64,000 nt of DNA from Verrucomicrobiales bacterium (GCA_024636835.1 JAGXGH010000127.1:1-64000); one strand, 5' to 3'; counted from the stretch's first letter, positions 43,172-52,348 are shown. Notes: generated by a model not told the origin, from the letters alone. Numbers and translations: made by a program.

Positions 43172-44341
43172 TCACCCGACTTGCACACTGCGCTTTTTAT
43201 CGAGCTTGATGATGTCGCCAGCGGCCAATTCAGGCTCCGCTTTCACATCGACGATTTTCTCACCGTTGATTTGAATACTCCCCTGCTGAATCAATCGACG
43301 CACATCGCCATTCGAGCGCTCAACGCCATACGCATCGCGAAATGCTGATGCCACGATCGCGATCAAATCCTTGCGATCCGATGGCGGAGTGAAATCCGGC
43401 CAATCCGCCGAATCCGCGTCTTTCTTCGAGAATCTCGCTTCAAAGGATGCCAAGGCCGCATCGCCGGAAGCGTCGTCGTGGTAGCGCGCGACGATGCGCT
43501 TCGCCAAGCTCTTCTTGGCATCCATCGGGTGACCGTCTGGCTCAGTCTCGCCGAGAAGTAACTCGTAGTAACGCGACATCAACTCATCGGAAATGCTCAT
43601 CACCTTGCCGAACATATCGTCCGGCGCATCATTCACCGCGACATAGTTGTTGAGGCTCTTCGACATCTTTTTCACACCGTCGAGACCTTCGAGAATCGGC
43701 ACCAACATAGCGACCTGTTGTGCCATCCCTTGCTCTTTTTGCAGATCGCGACCGACCATGATATTGAACAACTGATCGGTTCCGCCGATCTCCACATCCG
43801 AGCGAACTTCCACGGAATCCCATCCTTGCATGATCGGGTATTGAATTTCGTGCAAGCGCACCTCTTGGCCGCTATCCACCCGGCTGCGGAAATCCTCGCG
43901 CTGCAACATCTGCTGCATCGTCACCTTCGCGTTAAGTTCCAGCACCTGATCGTAGGTCATCTTGCGGAACCAATCGCCATTGTAGACCACCTCGGTCGTC
44001 GCCTTGTCGAGAATCTTGAATGCCTGGTCAGTGTAGGTCTCCGCATTCACTAAAACTTGGTCACGGGTGAGCGGTGGGCGAGTTACCGAACGTCCTGAAG
44101 GATCGCCAACAGTCGCCGTGAAGTCACCAATGATCAGCACCACCTGATGGCCGAGCTCCTGGAACTGGCGCAACTTTTCCAAGGCTACCGTATGCCCCAA
44201 ATGAATATCTGGAGCAGTGGGGTCCACGCCAAGCTTAACGCGCAGCGGTCGCCCTTCCTCCAGCTTCGCCTTCAGTAAGTCAGCACTAATCACCTTCGCG
44301 GCACCGCGGGTCAAAATTTCAAGTTGTTCGGCAGGAGTCAT
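43172..44341 (-). CDS. tyrS: Tyrosyl-tRNA synthetase
   Basis: Charges tRNA-Tyr with tyrosine. The reading starts at the ATG at 44341 and gives 389 aa; the frame continues 42 codons further out but lacks family features and crosses the repeat at 44400-44452. The class I signature is VDPTAPDIHLGH, with HLGH at 47-50, and the second ATP site is the KKMSKS segment. A C-terminal S4 RNA-binding domain (RSNGDVRRLIQQGSIQING) is visible. It is followed by the VOC gene. Confidence 0.95.
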   Translation of the reverse strand: MTPAEQLEILTRGAAKVISADLLKAKLEEGRPLRVKLGVDPTAPDIHLGHTVALEKLRQFQELGHQVVLIIGDFTATVGDPSGRSVTRPPLTRDQVLVNAETYTDQAFKILDKATTEVVYNGDWFRKMTYDQVLELNAKVTMQQMLQREDFRSRVDSGQEVRLHEIQYPIMQGWDSVEVRSDVEIGGTDQLFNIMVGRDLQKEQGMAQQVAMLVPILEGLDGVKKMSKSLNNYVAVNDAPDDMFGKVMSISDELMSRYYELLLGETEPDGHPMDAKKSLAKRIVARYHDDASGDAALASFEARFSKKDADSADWPDFTPPSDRKDLIAIVASAFRDAYGVERSNGDVRRLIQQGSIQINGEKIVDVKAEPELAAGDIIKLDKKRSVQVG

Positions 44342-44399
44342 CACAATGTCCCCACTTTGCCCTGCATCCGCCCGTCTGCAAGTTTCTAAGCAATCCTCC

Positions 44400-44452
44400 G
44401 TAGCCGAAGTGGTCAACTGTAGCCGAAGTGGTGACACGTAGCCGAAGTGGTC
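44400..44452. repeat. Triple TAGCCGAAGTGGT repeat upstream of tyrS
   Basis: TAGCCGAAGTGGT occurs at 44401-44413, 44420-44432 and 44439-44451, i.e. every 19 bp, and TGGT(C/G)ACACTTTGGC recurs at about 44448 and 44473. Repeated units next to a terminal ACAC-type sequence resemble the multiple transposase-binding repeats at ends of IS21-family elements. No transposase is present. Confidence 0.55.
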
Positions 44453-44542
44453 ACACTTTGGCCTCATCTCCCTGGTGACACTTTGGCACCTTCAGCAGAG
44501 GTGCATAGCGCTTTCAAAACAAGCGAACTCCGCTACGCACTT

Positions 44543-44824
44543 CTATTCTCCATCCAAAGAAAGATACTCCTTAGAACGATGATCCCTCTCCTCATCCTGG
44601 ATCTTTTTCATAGAGTGGCAGCACCAAGCGATCAGAAAGAAGAATACCGCGAGAAGGCCGAAAAAAATTGAACCACCAAAATAAATAGGGATCACCATCC
44701 ACCCAAACTCCGGTTCGAAATTCGTGAAGCAATCAATCAAGCCAAACGTTGATCTGACGGCAAGAAAACTTAACCCACAGCCCAATAATACAAAGTACAG
44801 ACGAAAATTTGCAAGCCAGCGCAT
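44543..44824 (-). CDS. Small two-segment membrane protein
   Basis: A 93-aa protein that starts at the ATG at 44824; a longer frame reaches 45070, but the added part is the shadow of the neighbouring lipoprotein gene. It has two strong membrane segments, about 6-24 (NFRLYFVLLGCGLSFLAV) and 43-65 (IYFGGSIFFGLLAVFFFLIAW), with a cytosolic acidic tail (KIQDEERDHRSKEYLSLDGE). It begins 10 bp after the stop of the lipoprotein gene on the same strand, suggesting co-expression. No family recognised. Confidence 0.55.
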   Translation of the reverse strand: MRWLANFRLYFVLLGCGLSFLAVRSTFGLIDCFTNFEPEFGWMVIPIYFGGSIFFGLLAVFFFLIAWCCHSMKKIQDEERDHRSKEYLSLDGE

Positions 44825-44834
44825 ACTTCTAAAG

Positions 44835-45452
44835 TCACTGCCCAACCATCTTCTTGATATCGCGGAAGGAGAACGATTCTTGGCGATTTTCCAACTGCAC
44901 GATGTTGTCGACCGGTTCGCTCTGGATATAGCGGTTGTTCTTGATGCCAGAATTCTCGTAAGTCTTGTAAGTCTGATCACTGCCGCGGAACTCGCCGGTC
45001 TTGTAAGTGTCAGTTTTATATGCATTGCCTTCACCTTGATAACGCTGGCCGGCATCACGGAAGCTACCAAGCCCCGCTACTTCCTGCCCCTGTTCCCGAG
45101 CGTTCTTGTATCCAAAATCCTTCACGCCACGAAAGTCGTTGGTGCGGTATTTGTCGGTTTTGAAATCGCTCACGCGATATTCTTTACGATCGTGATTTTT
45201 CGCATCGAGATTGAACGACTTGTTTTCGAACTGACTGCGTCGATCCGACTGTATGCGCATATTGCCGTCTGCGTCCTTCTCGTAGTCAAAGTTACCGGCG
45301 AACTTCTGCAAGATCGGATCGCTCGACCCTTTCTTTTTTCCCGTGCTCGAGGTGTCAGACGAAGTCGAGTTACACGACGCCAACACGATCAAGCCGCTGC
45401 AAAAACACAGCGCCCGAAGAGCATAGGTGAAATGGGGAAGAAAACGTCGCAC
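44835..45452 (-). CDS. Predicted lipoprotein with repeated Tyr/Lys/Thr motifs
   Basis: A 205-aa protein. The GTG at 45452 places a classic signal peptide with lipobox VLASC; an in-frame GTG at 45497 would add 15 polar residues before it. The mature part is Asp, Lys and Tyr rich, with degenerate repeats such as YRTNDFRG, YKTDTYKTGEFRG and QTYKTY spread over about residues 80-175. The C-terminus (FSFRDIKKMVGQ) is a likely amphipathic helix. I do not recognise a family. It lies 5-50 bp after dxr depending on start, and directly before a small membrane protein. Confidence 0.6.
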   Translation of the reverse strand: MRRFLPHFTYALRALCFCSGLIVLASCNSTSSDTSSTGKKKGSSDPILQKFAGNFDYEKDADGNMRIQSDRRSQFENKSFNLDAKNHDRKEYRVSDFKTDKYRTNDFRGVKDFGYKNAREQGQEVAGLGSFRDAGQRYQGEGNAYKTDTYKTGEFRGSDQTYKTYENSGIKNNRYIQSEPVDNIVQLENRQESFSFRDIKKMVGQ

Positions 45453-45502
45453 GACGATACTATCGCCGACAAGTTCCTCAGGGTAAAGCCTTTTCACAGC
45501 CC

Positions 45503-46657
45503 TTATTGACCGCTATTCGCCACTTCTGCGGCCGCGAAATACCTCGCCCACGAGTCGGCATCCACCGCCGCATCCAAAGTCGCCTCCCCTTTGTTTGTAT
45601 GTGCCTCCATAGCGTTGGCAACAATCCGCCAGATATCGGGAAACGAAATTTTCCCGTCTAAAAATGCCTCAACAGCCACCTCGTTCGCCGCATTCAACAC
45701 TGCGGGCAATGTGCCCCCCTCGTTGCCCGCTTTGCGCGCCAGCTTCAAGGCAGGGAAAACATCGTTGCGTGGTTCTTCAAACTCAAGCTTTCCGAGCCCT
45801 GCAAAATTCAGCGGCCGCAAAGAATTCGCCACCCGGTCGGGATATGTCACTGCATACTGAATGGGGAAACACATGTCCGATCGGCTCAACTGAGCGATCA
45901 CCGATCCGTCGACCGTTTCCACCATCGAGTGGACAATGCTTTGCGGGTGAATCACCACGTCAATCTTATCCATCGGCACGTCGAAAAGCCAACGCGCCTC
46001 AATCATTTCGAGGCCTTTGTTAAACATCGTCGCAGAGTCGATAGAGATTTTTTTCCCCATCTCCCAGGTCGGATGCTTCAGTGCCGTGGCAGGAGTGGCT
46101 TTGCGAATATCGTTCGTGCTCGCAGTGCGAAACGGTCCGCCGGAAGCCGTTAGAATCAAGCGTGACACATGCTCAGGCTTCACGCCTTCGAGGCATTGAA
46201 AAATCGCATTGTGTTCGCTATCGACGGGAAGCACACGCACGCCTTTACGACGTGCGGCCTCCATCACCACTTCCCCAGCCATCACCAAAATCTCCTTGCT
46301 GGCAATCGCCAGATCTTTGCCCGCTTCAATCGCGGCTAGCGCCGGTTTAAGCCCTGCCACACCGACAATGGCCACCAACACCATGTCAGCTTCGGGGAGC
46401 GTTGCCAGTTCGATCAGTCCATCTTGCCCCTCGTAAACTTCCACGCCGTCGGCGTTTTGACGCAAACGAGCCGCTGCATCGAGATCACTCAACGCCACAT
46501 GCTTGACTCCCGTTGCGGCGATCTGTTCAGACAATTTCTTATCGCTGGATCCAGCACCGAGACCAATAATTTTCAGACGCTCAGGAATGTCACCAGCCAC
46601 CTTGAGAGTGCTGCATCCGATAGAGCCAGTAGAACCAAGAACAACAACCTTCTTCAT
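45503..46657 (-). CDS. dxr: 1-deoxy-D-xylulose 5-phosphate reductoisomerase
   Basis: Second MEP-pathway step: NADPH-dependent conversion of DXP to MEP. The 384-aa protein has VVLGSTGSIGCSTLKV at the start (NADPH binding), the central substrate and metal region with ILTASGGPFR, VHPQSIVHSMVE and the C-terminal helical domain. All hallmarks are intact. It follows cdsA by 19 bp, the common cdsA-dxr order, and with dxs and ispD nearby gives three MEP genes in 10 kb. Confidence 0.96.
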   Translation of the reverse strand: MKKVVVLGSTGSIGCSTLKVAGDIPERLKIIGLGAGSSDKKLSEQIAATGVKHVALSDLDAAARLRQNADGVEVYEGQDGLIELATLPEADMVLVAIVGVAGLKPALAAIEAGKDLAIASKEILVMAGEVVMEAARRKGVRVLPVDSEHNAIFQCLEGVKPEHVSRLILTASGGPFRTASTNDIRKATPATALKHPTWEMGKKISIDSATMFNKGLEMIEARWLFDVPMDKIDVVIHPQSIVHSMVETVDGSVIAQLSRSDMCFPIQYAVTYPDRVANSLRPLNFAGLGKLEFEEPRNDVFPALKLARKAGNEGGTLPAVLNAANEVAVEAFLDGKISFPDIWRIVANAMEAHTNKGEATLDAAVDADSWARYFAAAEVANSGQ

Positions 46658-46676
46658 GAGAAAATAGCTTCAGCCT

Positions 46677-47636
46677 CTAGGCGAAGAAGCGCAGGTAAAG
46701 ATATAAAACCGGGGCCGTAAAACAGAGACTGTCGATAAGATCAAGCACACCACCGATACCAGGTAGTGCTTGGCCGGAATCCTTGATCGTCAGGCTGCGC
46801 TTGATGACCGACTCCGCGAGGTCGCCTATCACCGCAAGAAGCGCGATCACCAAACCGAGCGCAATCACCACCGGCAATGAATGGAGTGCTCCAAGCTGGT
46901 TTGGCAGCATGAGATAAAGCGCAATGCCCGGCACCTGTGAAATCACCAAAGCTCCGAAAAACCCTTCCCAGGTTTTTCCAGGGCTGACACTTGGGATCAG
47001 CTTATTCTTTCCAATCAACGAGCCGACGATATAGGCGCCCATGTCCGTGAACTTCGTCACCAACACCAGCCAAAGCGCCAACCACGCACCAGGCGTAACC
47101 GGCGGGCCAACCACGCCCTCTGGAGCATAAAACAAAATGCGCGTCACGAAGTGAAAAAGCACCGCAGGATAGAAGATACCGAACAAGGTGTAGAGCACCG
47201 GTTGAAACGCGCAGTCGCCCTTATCCTTGCGCTTTAGGATCAATGTGAACCCACCGAGGATCGCGACGAAGGCAATACCCCCGTCAAGCCACCCGATTCC
47301 CTCTGCCCCCCGACCATCCTCCCTCAGCATCCACCAAATCCCCACCGAATAAGCGATCACCAAACTTAACCCAAAGGTTGGGAAAACAAGAATGCCCGAG
47401 CTTTTCGCCATACGGAAATACTCCCAACAACCAAGCACGGCTAGCGCTCCAACTGCGACGAAATATCCTATCGGATGCCCCCACAAAAACGTTCCAGCAA
47501 CGAGACCCCACAACAAAACCGTGCTGAATAAGCGCGCACGAAAAACGGCGGCCTTACTCGGCTTTGGTGTAGACTCGATGTCCTTCGCCTCTGTTGGCTG
47601 AGGAGACGGTGAGTTCGGGGTGGAAGAATTAGACAT
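46677..47636 (-). CDS. cdsA: Phosphatidate cytidylyltransferase
   Basis: Integral membrane enzyme making CDP-diacylglycerol from phosphatidic acid and CTP, the branch point of phospholipid synthesis. The 319-aa reading starts at the ATG at 47636; the longer frame to 47708 adds a part without family features. A 35-residue Ser/Pro-rich cytosolic head (SNSSTPNSPSPQPTE) precedes about eight membrane segments. The C-terminal signature KDSGQALPGIGGVLDLIDS fits the CDP-alcohol synthase pattern SxxKRxxxxKD...GGxxD. It sits before dxr. Confidence 0.92.
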   Translation of the reverse strand: MSNSSTPNSPSPQPTEAKDIESTPKPSKAAVFRARLFSTVLLWGLVAGTFLWGHPIGYFVAVGALAVLGCWEYFRMAKSSGILVFPTFGLSLVIAYSVGIWWMLREDGRGAEGIGWLDGGIAFVAILGGFTLILKRKDKGDCAFQPVLYTLFGIFYPAVLFHFVTRILFYAPEGVVGPPVTPGAWLALWLVLVTKFTDMGAYIVGSLIGKNKLIPSVSPGKTWEGFFGALVISQVPGIALYLMLPNQLGALHSLPVVIALGLVIALLAVIGDLAESVIKRSLTIKDSGQALPGIGGVLDLIDSLCFTAPVLYLYLRFFA

Positions 47637-47768
47637 GGGGTAGTCGAATGATATGCGAAAACTCGCACGGCACAGAACGCTTTTCGGCTCCACTGCCCAC
47701 TGAGTCAAGACGGTATTCCAACGATCCGCAAGCGTTTGCCTTCCACAACAATATAATTCGGTGGCATC

Positions 47769-49571
47769 TCAGCCGAATAATTTCCCGTGGGCACAGGATT
47801 TCTCCCATACTTCGATATCCTCTTCAAGCTGGCGGCACTCATCCTCTAATCGCGTGCATTCACGCACCACGACAGAAAAGTTCTTCTGATCTTTCTCATG
47901 TAAACGGCGCAGTGGATGGAACGCTTCGGCGAATCGCTTGTATCCGGAAACAACAGACTGCGCCAACTGACTCCGCATGGTATCTCGTAGCGGTTCGCGC
48001 ACGCCCTCAAGCGCCTTGGCAAAATGGTTTACCAAGGCTTGCCCAGAAACTATCGCATAAATCACCCAGCAAAAAGACAACATCACACAGAAACCCAGCG
48101 GCAAATCGATGCCATCCATCACCTGCATACCCACCTGCTCGGCTTTATACCAACCTAGAATCGAGAACGCACCAGAAAACAGCGACCCACCCGCAAGCAC
48201 ACGCATAAAAAGATTCCGCCGCCTCAAGCGCTTATCCAGCAGTTTAGCGATGCCTATTTTTTGCAGTTCGTTGCGCGTGCACGCCACTAAGTCGACCGAT
48301 AAGCGCCCTCTCCATTTATCCCAATCCGGATGACCGACAGGTGATGCCGTCCGCAAGGTGAACCCATATTCCTTATCTATCTGACGGCGAAGCTCATCCC
48401 ACAAAAAATCCAAAGCCGCGACCAATCTCCCGCCCGCTTTATCACCGATCTCCTGAGCCACACGCCCCATGCGTCGTATCAAAACTGCCTGAGTATCCTC
48501 CGCACGATCCCCACCCTTCAGTGTTGTCACAATCGACGGCCAAATGGACATTCTCGCATCCAGCATATTGGTCAAATGCACTTCTTCTGATGCCACACCG
48601 CCGAAAATTTCGTCGGCAAGACGTGGAATGGATTTCTTCGCAACATCACAGCTCATATCAAGCTCACTGTCGATTAAATGAAGCAGGTCACGCGTGCCTG
48701 CGAGCACGTTATGCGCAGGGTCGGCACGCACACCAATTTCAGAAATCAACCGTCGCGCGGCGGCCACGGTGTTGAGCAATTTTAACACCGCGATATTTCC
48801 GCCCACAGCCTGCTGCAAAAAACGATCGAGGCGCTCCATTCCGGTCGCACGCCACATCACCTTATCCGCGATAATTCCGTCCATCCGTCGGGCACCAATA
48901 GCCTCACTTGAACAAACAGGAAACATCGGAAGCGACGCCCCGAACCTCGCCGAAGTCTCGTCTTCTATACGCTCCATGATACGCTTTAAATCGTCTGGAG
49001 CCACCAGATCCGAGTGACTTAACACGATGACTACATCCTTGAGCCATACTTCGCTCATCCGCTTGAGAAACTCCCATCCGGCAGCACCCCATGGGTTGGT
49101 CGCATTAAAAACAAACAGCACCAAGTCCGCACTCGGTAAAAACTTATCGGTGATCTGCTCGTGATCTGACTCGATCGAGTTCACTCCAGGCGTATCGACA
49201 ATTTTCATCTGCTTAAGAACATCGAGCGGCCGAGTAATCGTCATTACGCCGTTTTCGGTCACGCCGCTTGGTGTTTCGCCGTGTTGAAAAACCTGTACCC
49301 TATCGGTGACCGGCAAAAGACCTGAGGGCGCGAACACCCCACCGAGCAGTGCATTGACCAAAGTTGATTTACCGGAGTTCACCTCGCCGACCATGACGAC
49401 AAGGAACGGCTCGCTAATATTGCGGCTCATTCGCTCCGCGAGTTCGCAGCGTTCCTCCGGCAGTTCGACCGCCGGAGCTACTCGAGCAATCTGCGAGAGC
49501 AGTCGCGCCGCACGCTCGCGCAATGGAATAATACCTTGCTCTCCAGAGGAGGATGTAGAGTTCTTGAACAC
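47769..49571 (-). CDS. Dynamin-like GTPase with C-terminal membrane region
   Basis: A 600-aa large GTPase of the dynamin/bacterial dynamin-like family. The P-loop is GEVNSGKST at 62-70, switch II DTPGVNS near 126-132, and the G4 position reads SHSD (VIVLSHSDLV), an accepted variant of NKxD. A long helical stalk follows, then two hydrophobic segments (about 450-475 and 490-515: GGSLFSGAFSILGW and LGFCVMLSFCWVIYAIVSG) that anchor it in the membrane, and a coiled C-terminal helix. The start is GTG at 49571. Membrane remodelling or stress survival is the inferred role. It stands alone on the minus strand. Confidence 0.85.
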   Translation of the reverse strand: MFKNSTSSSGEQGIIPLRERAARLLSQIARVAPAVELPEERCELAERMSRNISEPFLVVMVGEVNSGKSTLVNALLGGVFAPSGLLPVTDRVQVFQHGETPSGVTENGVMTITRPLDVLKQMKIVDTPGVNSIESDHEQITDKFLPSADLVLFVFNATNPWGAAGWEFLKRMSEVWLKDVVIVLSHSDLVAPDDLKRIMERIEDETSARFGASLPMFPVCSSEAIGARRMDGIIADKVMWRATGMERLDRFLQQAVGGNIAVLKLLNTVAAARRLISEIGVRADPAHNVLAGTRDLLHLIDSELDMSCDVAKKSIPRLADEIFGGVASEEVHLTNMLDARMSIWPSIVTTLKGGDRAEDTQAVLIRRMGRVAQEIGDKAGGRLVAALDFLWDELRRQIDKEYGFTLRTASPVGHPDWDKWRGRLSVDLVACTRNELQKIGIAKLLDKRLRRRNLFMRVLAGGSLFSGAFSILGWYKAEQVGMQVMDGIDLPLGFCVMLSFCWVIYAIVSGQALVNHFAKALEGVREPLRDTMRSQLAQSVVSGYKRFAEAFHPLRRLHEKDQKNFSVVVRECTRLEDECRQLEEDIEVWEKSCAHGKLFG

Positions 49572-49734
49572 AGCTGTAATGGTCTCACCGGTGTGGATGA
49601 TCTACCTGCGAGCTATAAACAACGATAACCAAGCTAACTACACCGAGTAAACGAAAACTGCAAAGTCTACTCCAAATCATCAACCCCGCGCATCCGACGG
49701 CTCTCGCACAATATCGTCAACTCAAGAAAAGCAA

Positions 49735-50580
49735 TTAGTTCGCCTGGGAAAGCAACTGCGAGACAGTCACAAAAGTATAACCTTTCGCCAACAGACCATC
49801 CAGGGTCGACGGCATCGCATCAATCGTGCTCTTGTGAATATCGTGAGCGAGGACAATGGATCCACCACGAGCGTTGCTAAGTATACGGTTCGCTACCACT
49901 GAGGCACCGGGACGTTTCCAGTCGACAGGATCCACATCCCAGAGAATGGTCGGGTATCCGAAATGCGCGTTCACCATCTGACGTTGCCCCGATGTCAATG
50001 CACCGTAGGGCGGACGCATCGTGCGAGGACGCACGCCACATGCGCTAATGATAGCGCTTTGCGTATCATCGAGCTGCTTAATCACAGCGCTCTCTGACAT
50101 CTTCGAAAGGTTCGGATGGTTCCACGAGTGGTTACCTATTTCGTGACCCTCCGCGATGATTCGACGGATCAAATGCGGATAAGCGCGGGCGTTCGTGCCG
50201 ACCACGTAAAAAGTCGCTCTGATGTTCCGCTCACGCAGCATATCGAGCAAGCGCGGTGTGTTTGATGGATGCGGACCGTCGTCAAAAGTCATCGCGATGA
50301 ATGGAGCAGACGTCTCTACCCTGCTGAAGCTCACCTGCCCACCACCAGAGCCGTTGGGCAGATTTACCTGCGGATTACTGCCGCGTGGATAACGGGTAAG
50401 CGACGAGTGTCCATTGTTAGCCACCTGATTTCGTGAACTCCCACCAGGCCCGATCAACTGTCCAATCATAGAAGCATCAGACTGATCGAAATCCGACTTC
50501 TGGGACTGACAGGACGTCATCGAGACGATCAGTGAGCCAACAGCGAAAGCGGTAATGGCACGTTTTATTGAGCGGATCAT
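49735..50580 (-). CDS. Polysaccharide deacetylase (NodB-type) lipoprotein
   Basis: A 281-aa NodB-family deacetylase, usually acting on peptidoglycan or a cell-surface glycan. The ATG at 50580 gives a signal with lipobox SMTSC (Cys24), so it is probably membrane-anchored; the longer frame to 50676 is not supported. A Gly/Asn/Ser-rich linker (about 40-85) separates the anchor from the enzyme. Metal-site motifs are TFDDGPH at 98-104 (Asp100, Asp101) and HEIGNHSWNHPN with His151 and His155, and the TMRPPYGA segment is present. It should be active. Confidence 0.88.
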   Translation of the reverse strand: MIRSIKRAITAFAVGSLIVSMTSCQSQKSDFDQSDASMIGQLIGPGGSSRNQVANNGHSSLTRYPRGSNPQVNLPNGSGGGQVSFSRVETSAPFIAMTFDDGPHPSNTPRLLDMLRERNIRATFYVVGTNARAYPHLIRRIIAEGHEIGNHSWNHPNLSKMSESAVIKQLDDTQSAIISACGVRPRTMRPPYGALTSGQRQMVNAHFGYPTILWDVDPVDWKRPGASVVANRILSNARGGSIVLAHDIHKSTIDAMPSTLDGLLAKGYTFVTVSQLLSQAN

Positions 50581-50856
50581 AAGAGAGTGAATTTTGCTGA
50601 TCCGCTGGCGGCATGTCATCGAATAGCGCCCCTTTATATCACATTCTCCCCAAGAGGCAATCCCAGGTATGACCATATTAGGCTACACTGAAGGGATTTG
50701 GGGGGGACAAGGAAAAAGAGAGATTGGCAAATCGACCGTTTATTCAGATCCTCGTCACTTGAATTCCGGCCGCAAAAAGGCTCAGAAAACGGAAGGCGAT
50801 TTCACCTATTCTCCATTTCTCCGCTGTCAGATAGTAACAGGCACAAGCCCCCCCGT

Positions 50857-50876
50857 GGCGGTGGCATCCTGCCACC
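50857..50876. repeat. GGTGGCATCCTGCCACC palindrome
   Basis: A 20-bp palindrome whose core GGCATCCTGCC matches the one at about 35464-35484. It is of a kind that recurs between genes in this window. Confidence 0.55.
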
Positions 50877-50920
50877 AAGCCATTCCCACACGAGCTTCAT
50901 TGGCGGTGGCGGAAACGGGT

Positions 50921-50957
50921 CGACGTTCGTTCGGCGCTTGCAAAGCGTCCGCTACAG
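50921..50957. repeat. GACGTTCGTTCGGCGCTT interspersed repeat, copy 1
   Basis: Nearly identical over 37 bp to 59605-59641, with similarity continuing about 20 bp upstream. Both copies lie in intergenic DNA about 9 kb apart. Confidence 0.7.
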
Positions 50958-50968
50958 ATCTCCATTCT

Positions 50969-51862
50969 CTAGCCATTGTCTCTGTTCCAACGATCAAGAA
51001 TCGGACCCAATGCGGACGCCGTTTTTGCCGGCCAAAATTCCTTGGGCGTCATCAAAGCCGGATCAAGCGCCTTATGCTCAGGCCACGTTGGCTCGGCTGG
51101 TATGCGAGAAATCGCACGTCGCACAATCTTCTTGGCCATCCCAGCATTCGCTGTCAGATGGCTGATCACAGAATTCGCCGAGACATGATCCTCATCCTCT
51201 TTCCAGCAATCGTAATCCGTCACCATCGCCAGCGTTGCCAGCGACATCTCCGCCTCACGCGCGAGCTTCGCCTCCGGTAAGTTGGTCATACCAATCACAT
51301 CAAACCCATCACGTCGATTGCGCTCGCTCTCCGCCTTGGTGGAAAACGCTGGACCATCCATGCAGACGTAGGTGCCGCCATCGTGAACAGTCGCACCCTC
51401 GGCAATGGCTTCATCGCGTAAGATCACGCGCAAATTCTCACTCACCGGATCACCGAAAGAAACATGGCCGACTATCCCCTTGCCAAAGAAGGTGTGGTGC
51501 TCGCGACGGCTTGTGCGGTCGAAATACTGATTCGGCAGGACAATAGAGCGCGGCTCATATTCCTCGCGCAAACTCCCCACCGCCGTCACACAAATCACCC
51601 ACCGCACATTCATTGAACGCAGTGCCCATAGATTTGCCTGATGGGGAAGCTCGTGTGGCAACAGACGGTGCCCGCGTCCATGCCGGGGAAGGAAATACAC
51701 ATTGCGCCCTTCGACACGTCCCTTGATTAGCGAATCGGAAGGGTCGCCAAACGGCGTTTTCACTACAAGCTCCTCCACATCTTCCAGACCTTCCATAGCG
51801 TATAACCCACTGCCTCCGATAACGGCGATGGCGGGCGGATTCCCTTGATAATCGTAACTCAT
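50969..51862 (-). CDS. mtnP: S-methyl-5'-thioadenosine phosphorylase
   Basis: Phosphorolysis of methylthioadenosine to adenine and methylthioribose 1-phosphate, part of methionine salvage. The 297-aa protein has IAVIGGSGLYAMEGL, the phosphate-site RHGRGHRLLPHELPHQAN, VCVTAVGSLR-like VICVTAVGSLREEY, and the signature TYVCMDGPAFSTKAES. Length and motifs favour MtnP over PNP. It is followed in the opposite direction by the S4 gene across 51 bp. Confidence 0.95.
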   Translation of the reverse strand: MSYDYQGNPPAIAVIGGSGLYAMEGLEDVEELVVKTPFGDPSDSLIKGRVEGRNVYFLPRHGRGHRLLPHELPHQANLWALRSMNVRWVICVTAVGSLREEYEPRSIVLPNQYFDRTSRREHHTFFGKGIVGHVSFGDPVSENLRVILRDEAIAEGATVHDGGTYVCMDGPAFSTKAESERNRRDGFDVIGMTNLPEAKLAREAEMSLATLAMVTDYDCWKEDEDHVSANSVISHLTANAGMAKKIVRRAISRIPAEPTWPEHKALDPALMTPKEFWPAKTASALGPILDRWNRDNG

Positions 51863-51913
51863 GCTCGTTTGATAAGGGCAAGAAGCCTAAACGACAAACC
51901 TAAACCTTTCCCT

Positions 51914-52348
51914 GTGGCTAATTCTGATCAACTTCCCGCAAAATCCGTCCGTCTGGACAAATGGCTCTGGGCGGCGCGTTTCTTTAAAACACGCTCGATG
52001 GCCAGCGACGCCTGCCAGGGAGAGAAAATCAAACGCAAGGGAAAGGCACTCAAACCTTCGGCATCGATCAAAATCGGCAACCACCTACAAATCTCCAATG
52101 GCGGACTCGTCCGCGACATCGAGGTGACTGAACTCATCGTCAAACGCGTCGCCGCTTCAGTCGCCGAAGCCAGCTACATCGAACACACCCCGCAAGACCG
52201 CATCGACGCCCACCGCGAGGCCCGGGCCGCCGCCAATGCCCACCGCCCGTCCGGCGCCGGACGCCCAACAAAACGAGACCGCCGGGAAATCGAATCGTTG
52301 AAGCGCTCTCTCGACGACCTAGGGTATAGTGACAAACTTTCCGGTTAA
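51914..52348 (+). CDS. S4-domain RNA-binding protein (Hsp15/HslR-like)
   Basis: A 144-aa protein of the Hsp15 type, which binds RNA and rescues blocked 50S subunits after heat stress in E. coli. The S4 domain is at about 10-75 (VRLDKWLWAARFFKTRSMA, then KIKRKGKALKPSASIKIGN). A basic C-terminal tail rich in Arg (about 95-135) follows. I started at the GTG at 51914 because the longer frame to 51845 overlaps mtnP on the other strand. Divergent from mtnP with about 51 bp between. Confidence 0.82.
   Translation: MANSDQLPAKSVRLDKWLWAARFFKTRSMASDACQGEKIKRKGKALKPSASIKIGNHLQISNGGLVRDIEVTELIVKRVAASVAEASYIEHTPQDRIDAHREARAAANAHRPSGAGRPTKRDRREIESLKRSLDDLGYSDKLSG

Larger units (their letters stand above)
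50581..50968. other. Intergenic region with interspersed palindromes
   Basis: A 388-bp gap between the deacetylase and mtnP genes, both on the minus strand. It holds the GTGGCATCCTGCCAC palindrome at 50857-50876 and one copy of the GACGTTCGTTCGGCGCTT repeat at 50921-50957. A 155-codon frame on the plus strand has no family features. Confidence 0.55.

Noticed and set aside
44342-44467. N-terminal 42-residue extension of tyrS
   Set aside because: Encoded by the tandem repeat; family starts at the ATG at 44341.
44825-45070. Extension of the small membrane protein into the lipoprotein gene
   Set aside because: Antiparallel or out-of-frame to known coding; Ser/Arg-rich shadow composition.
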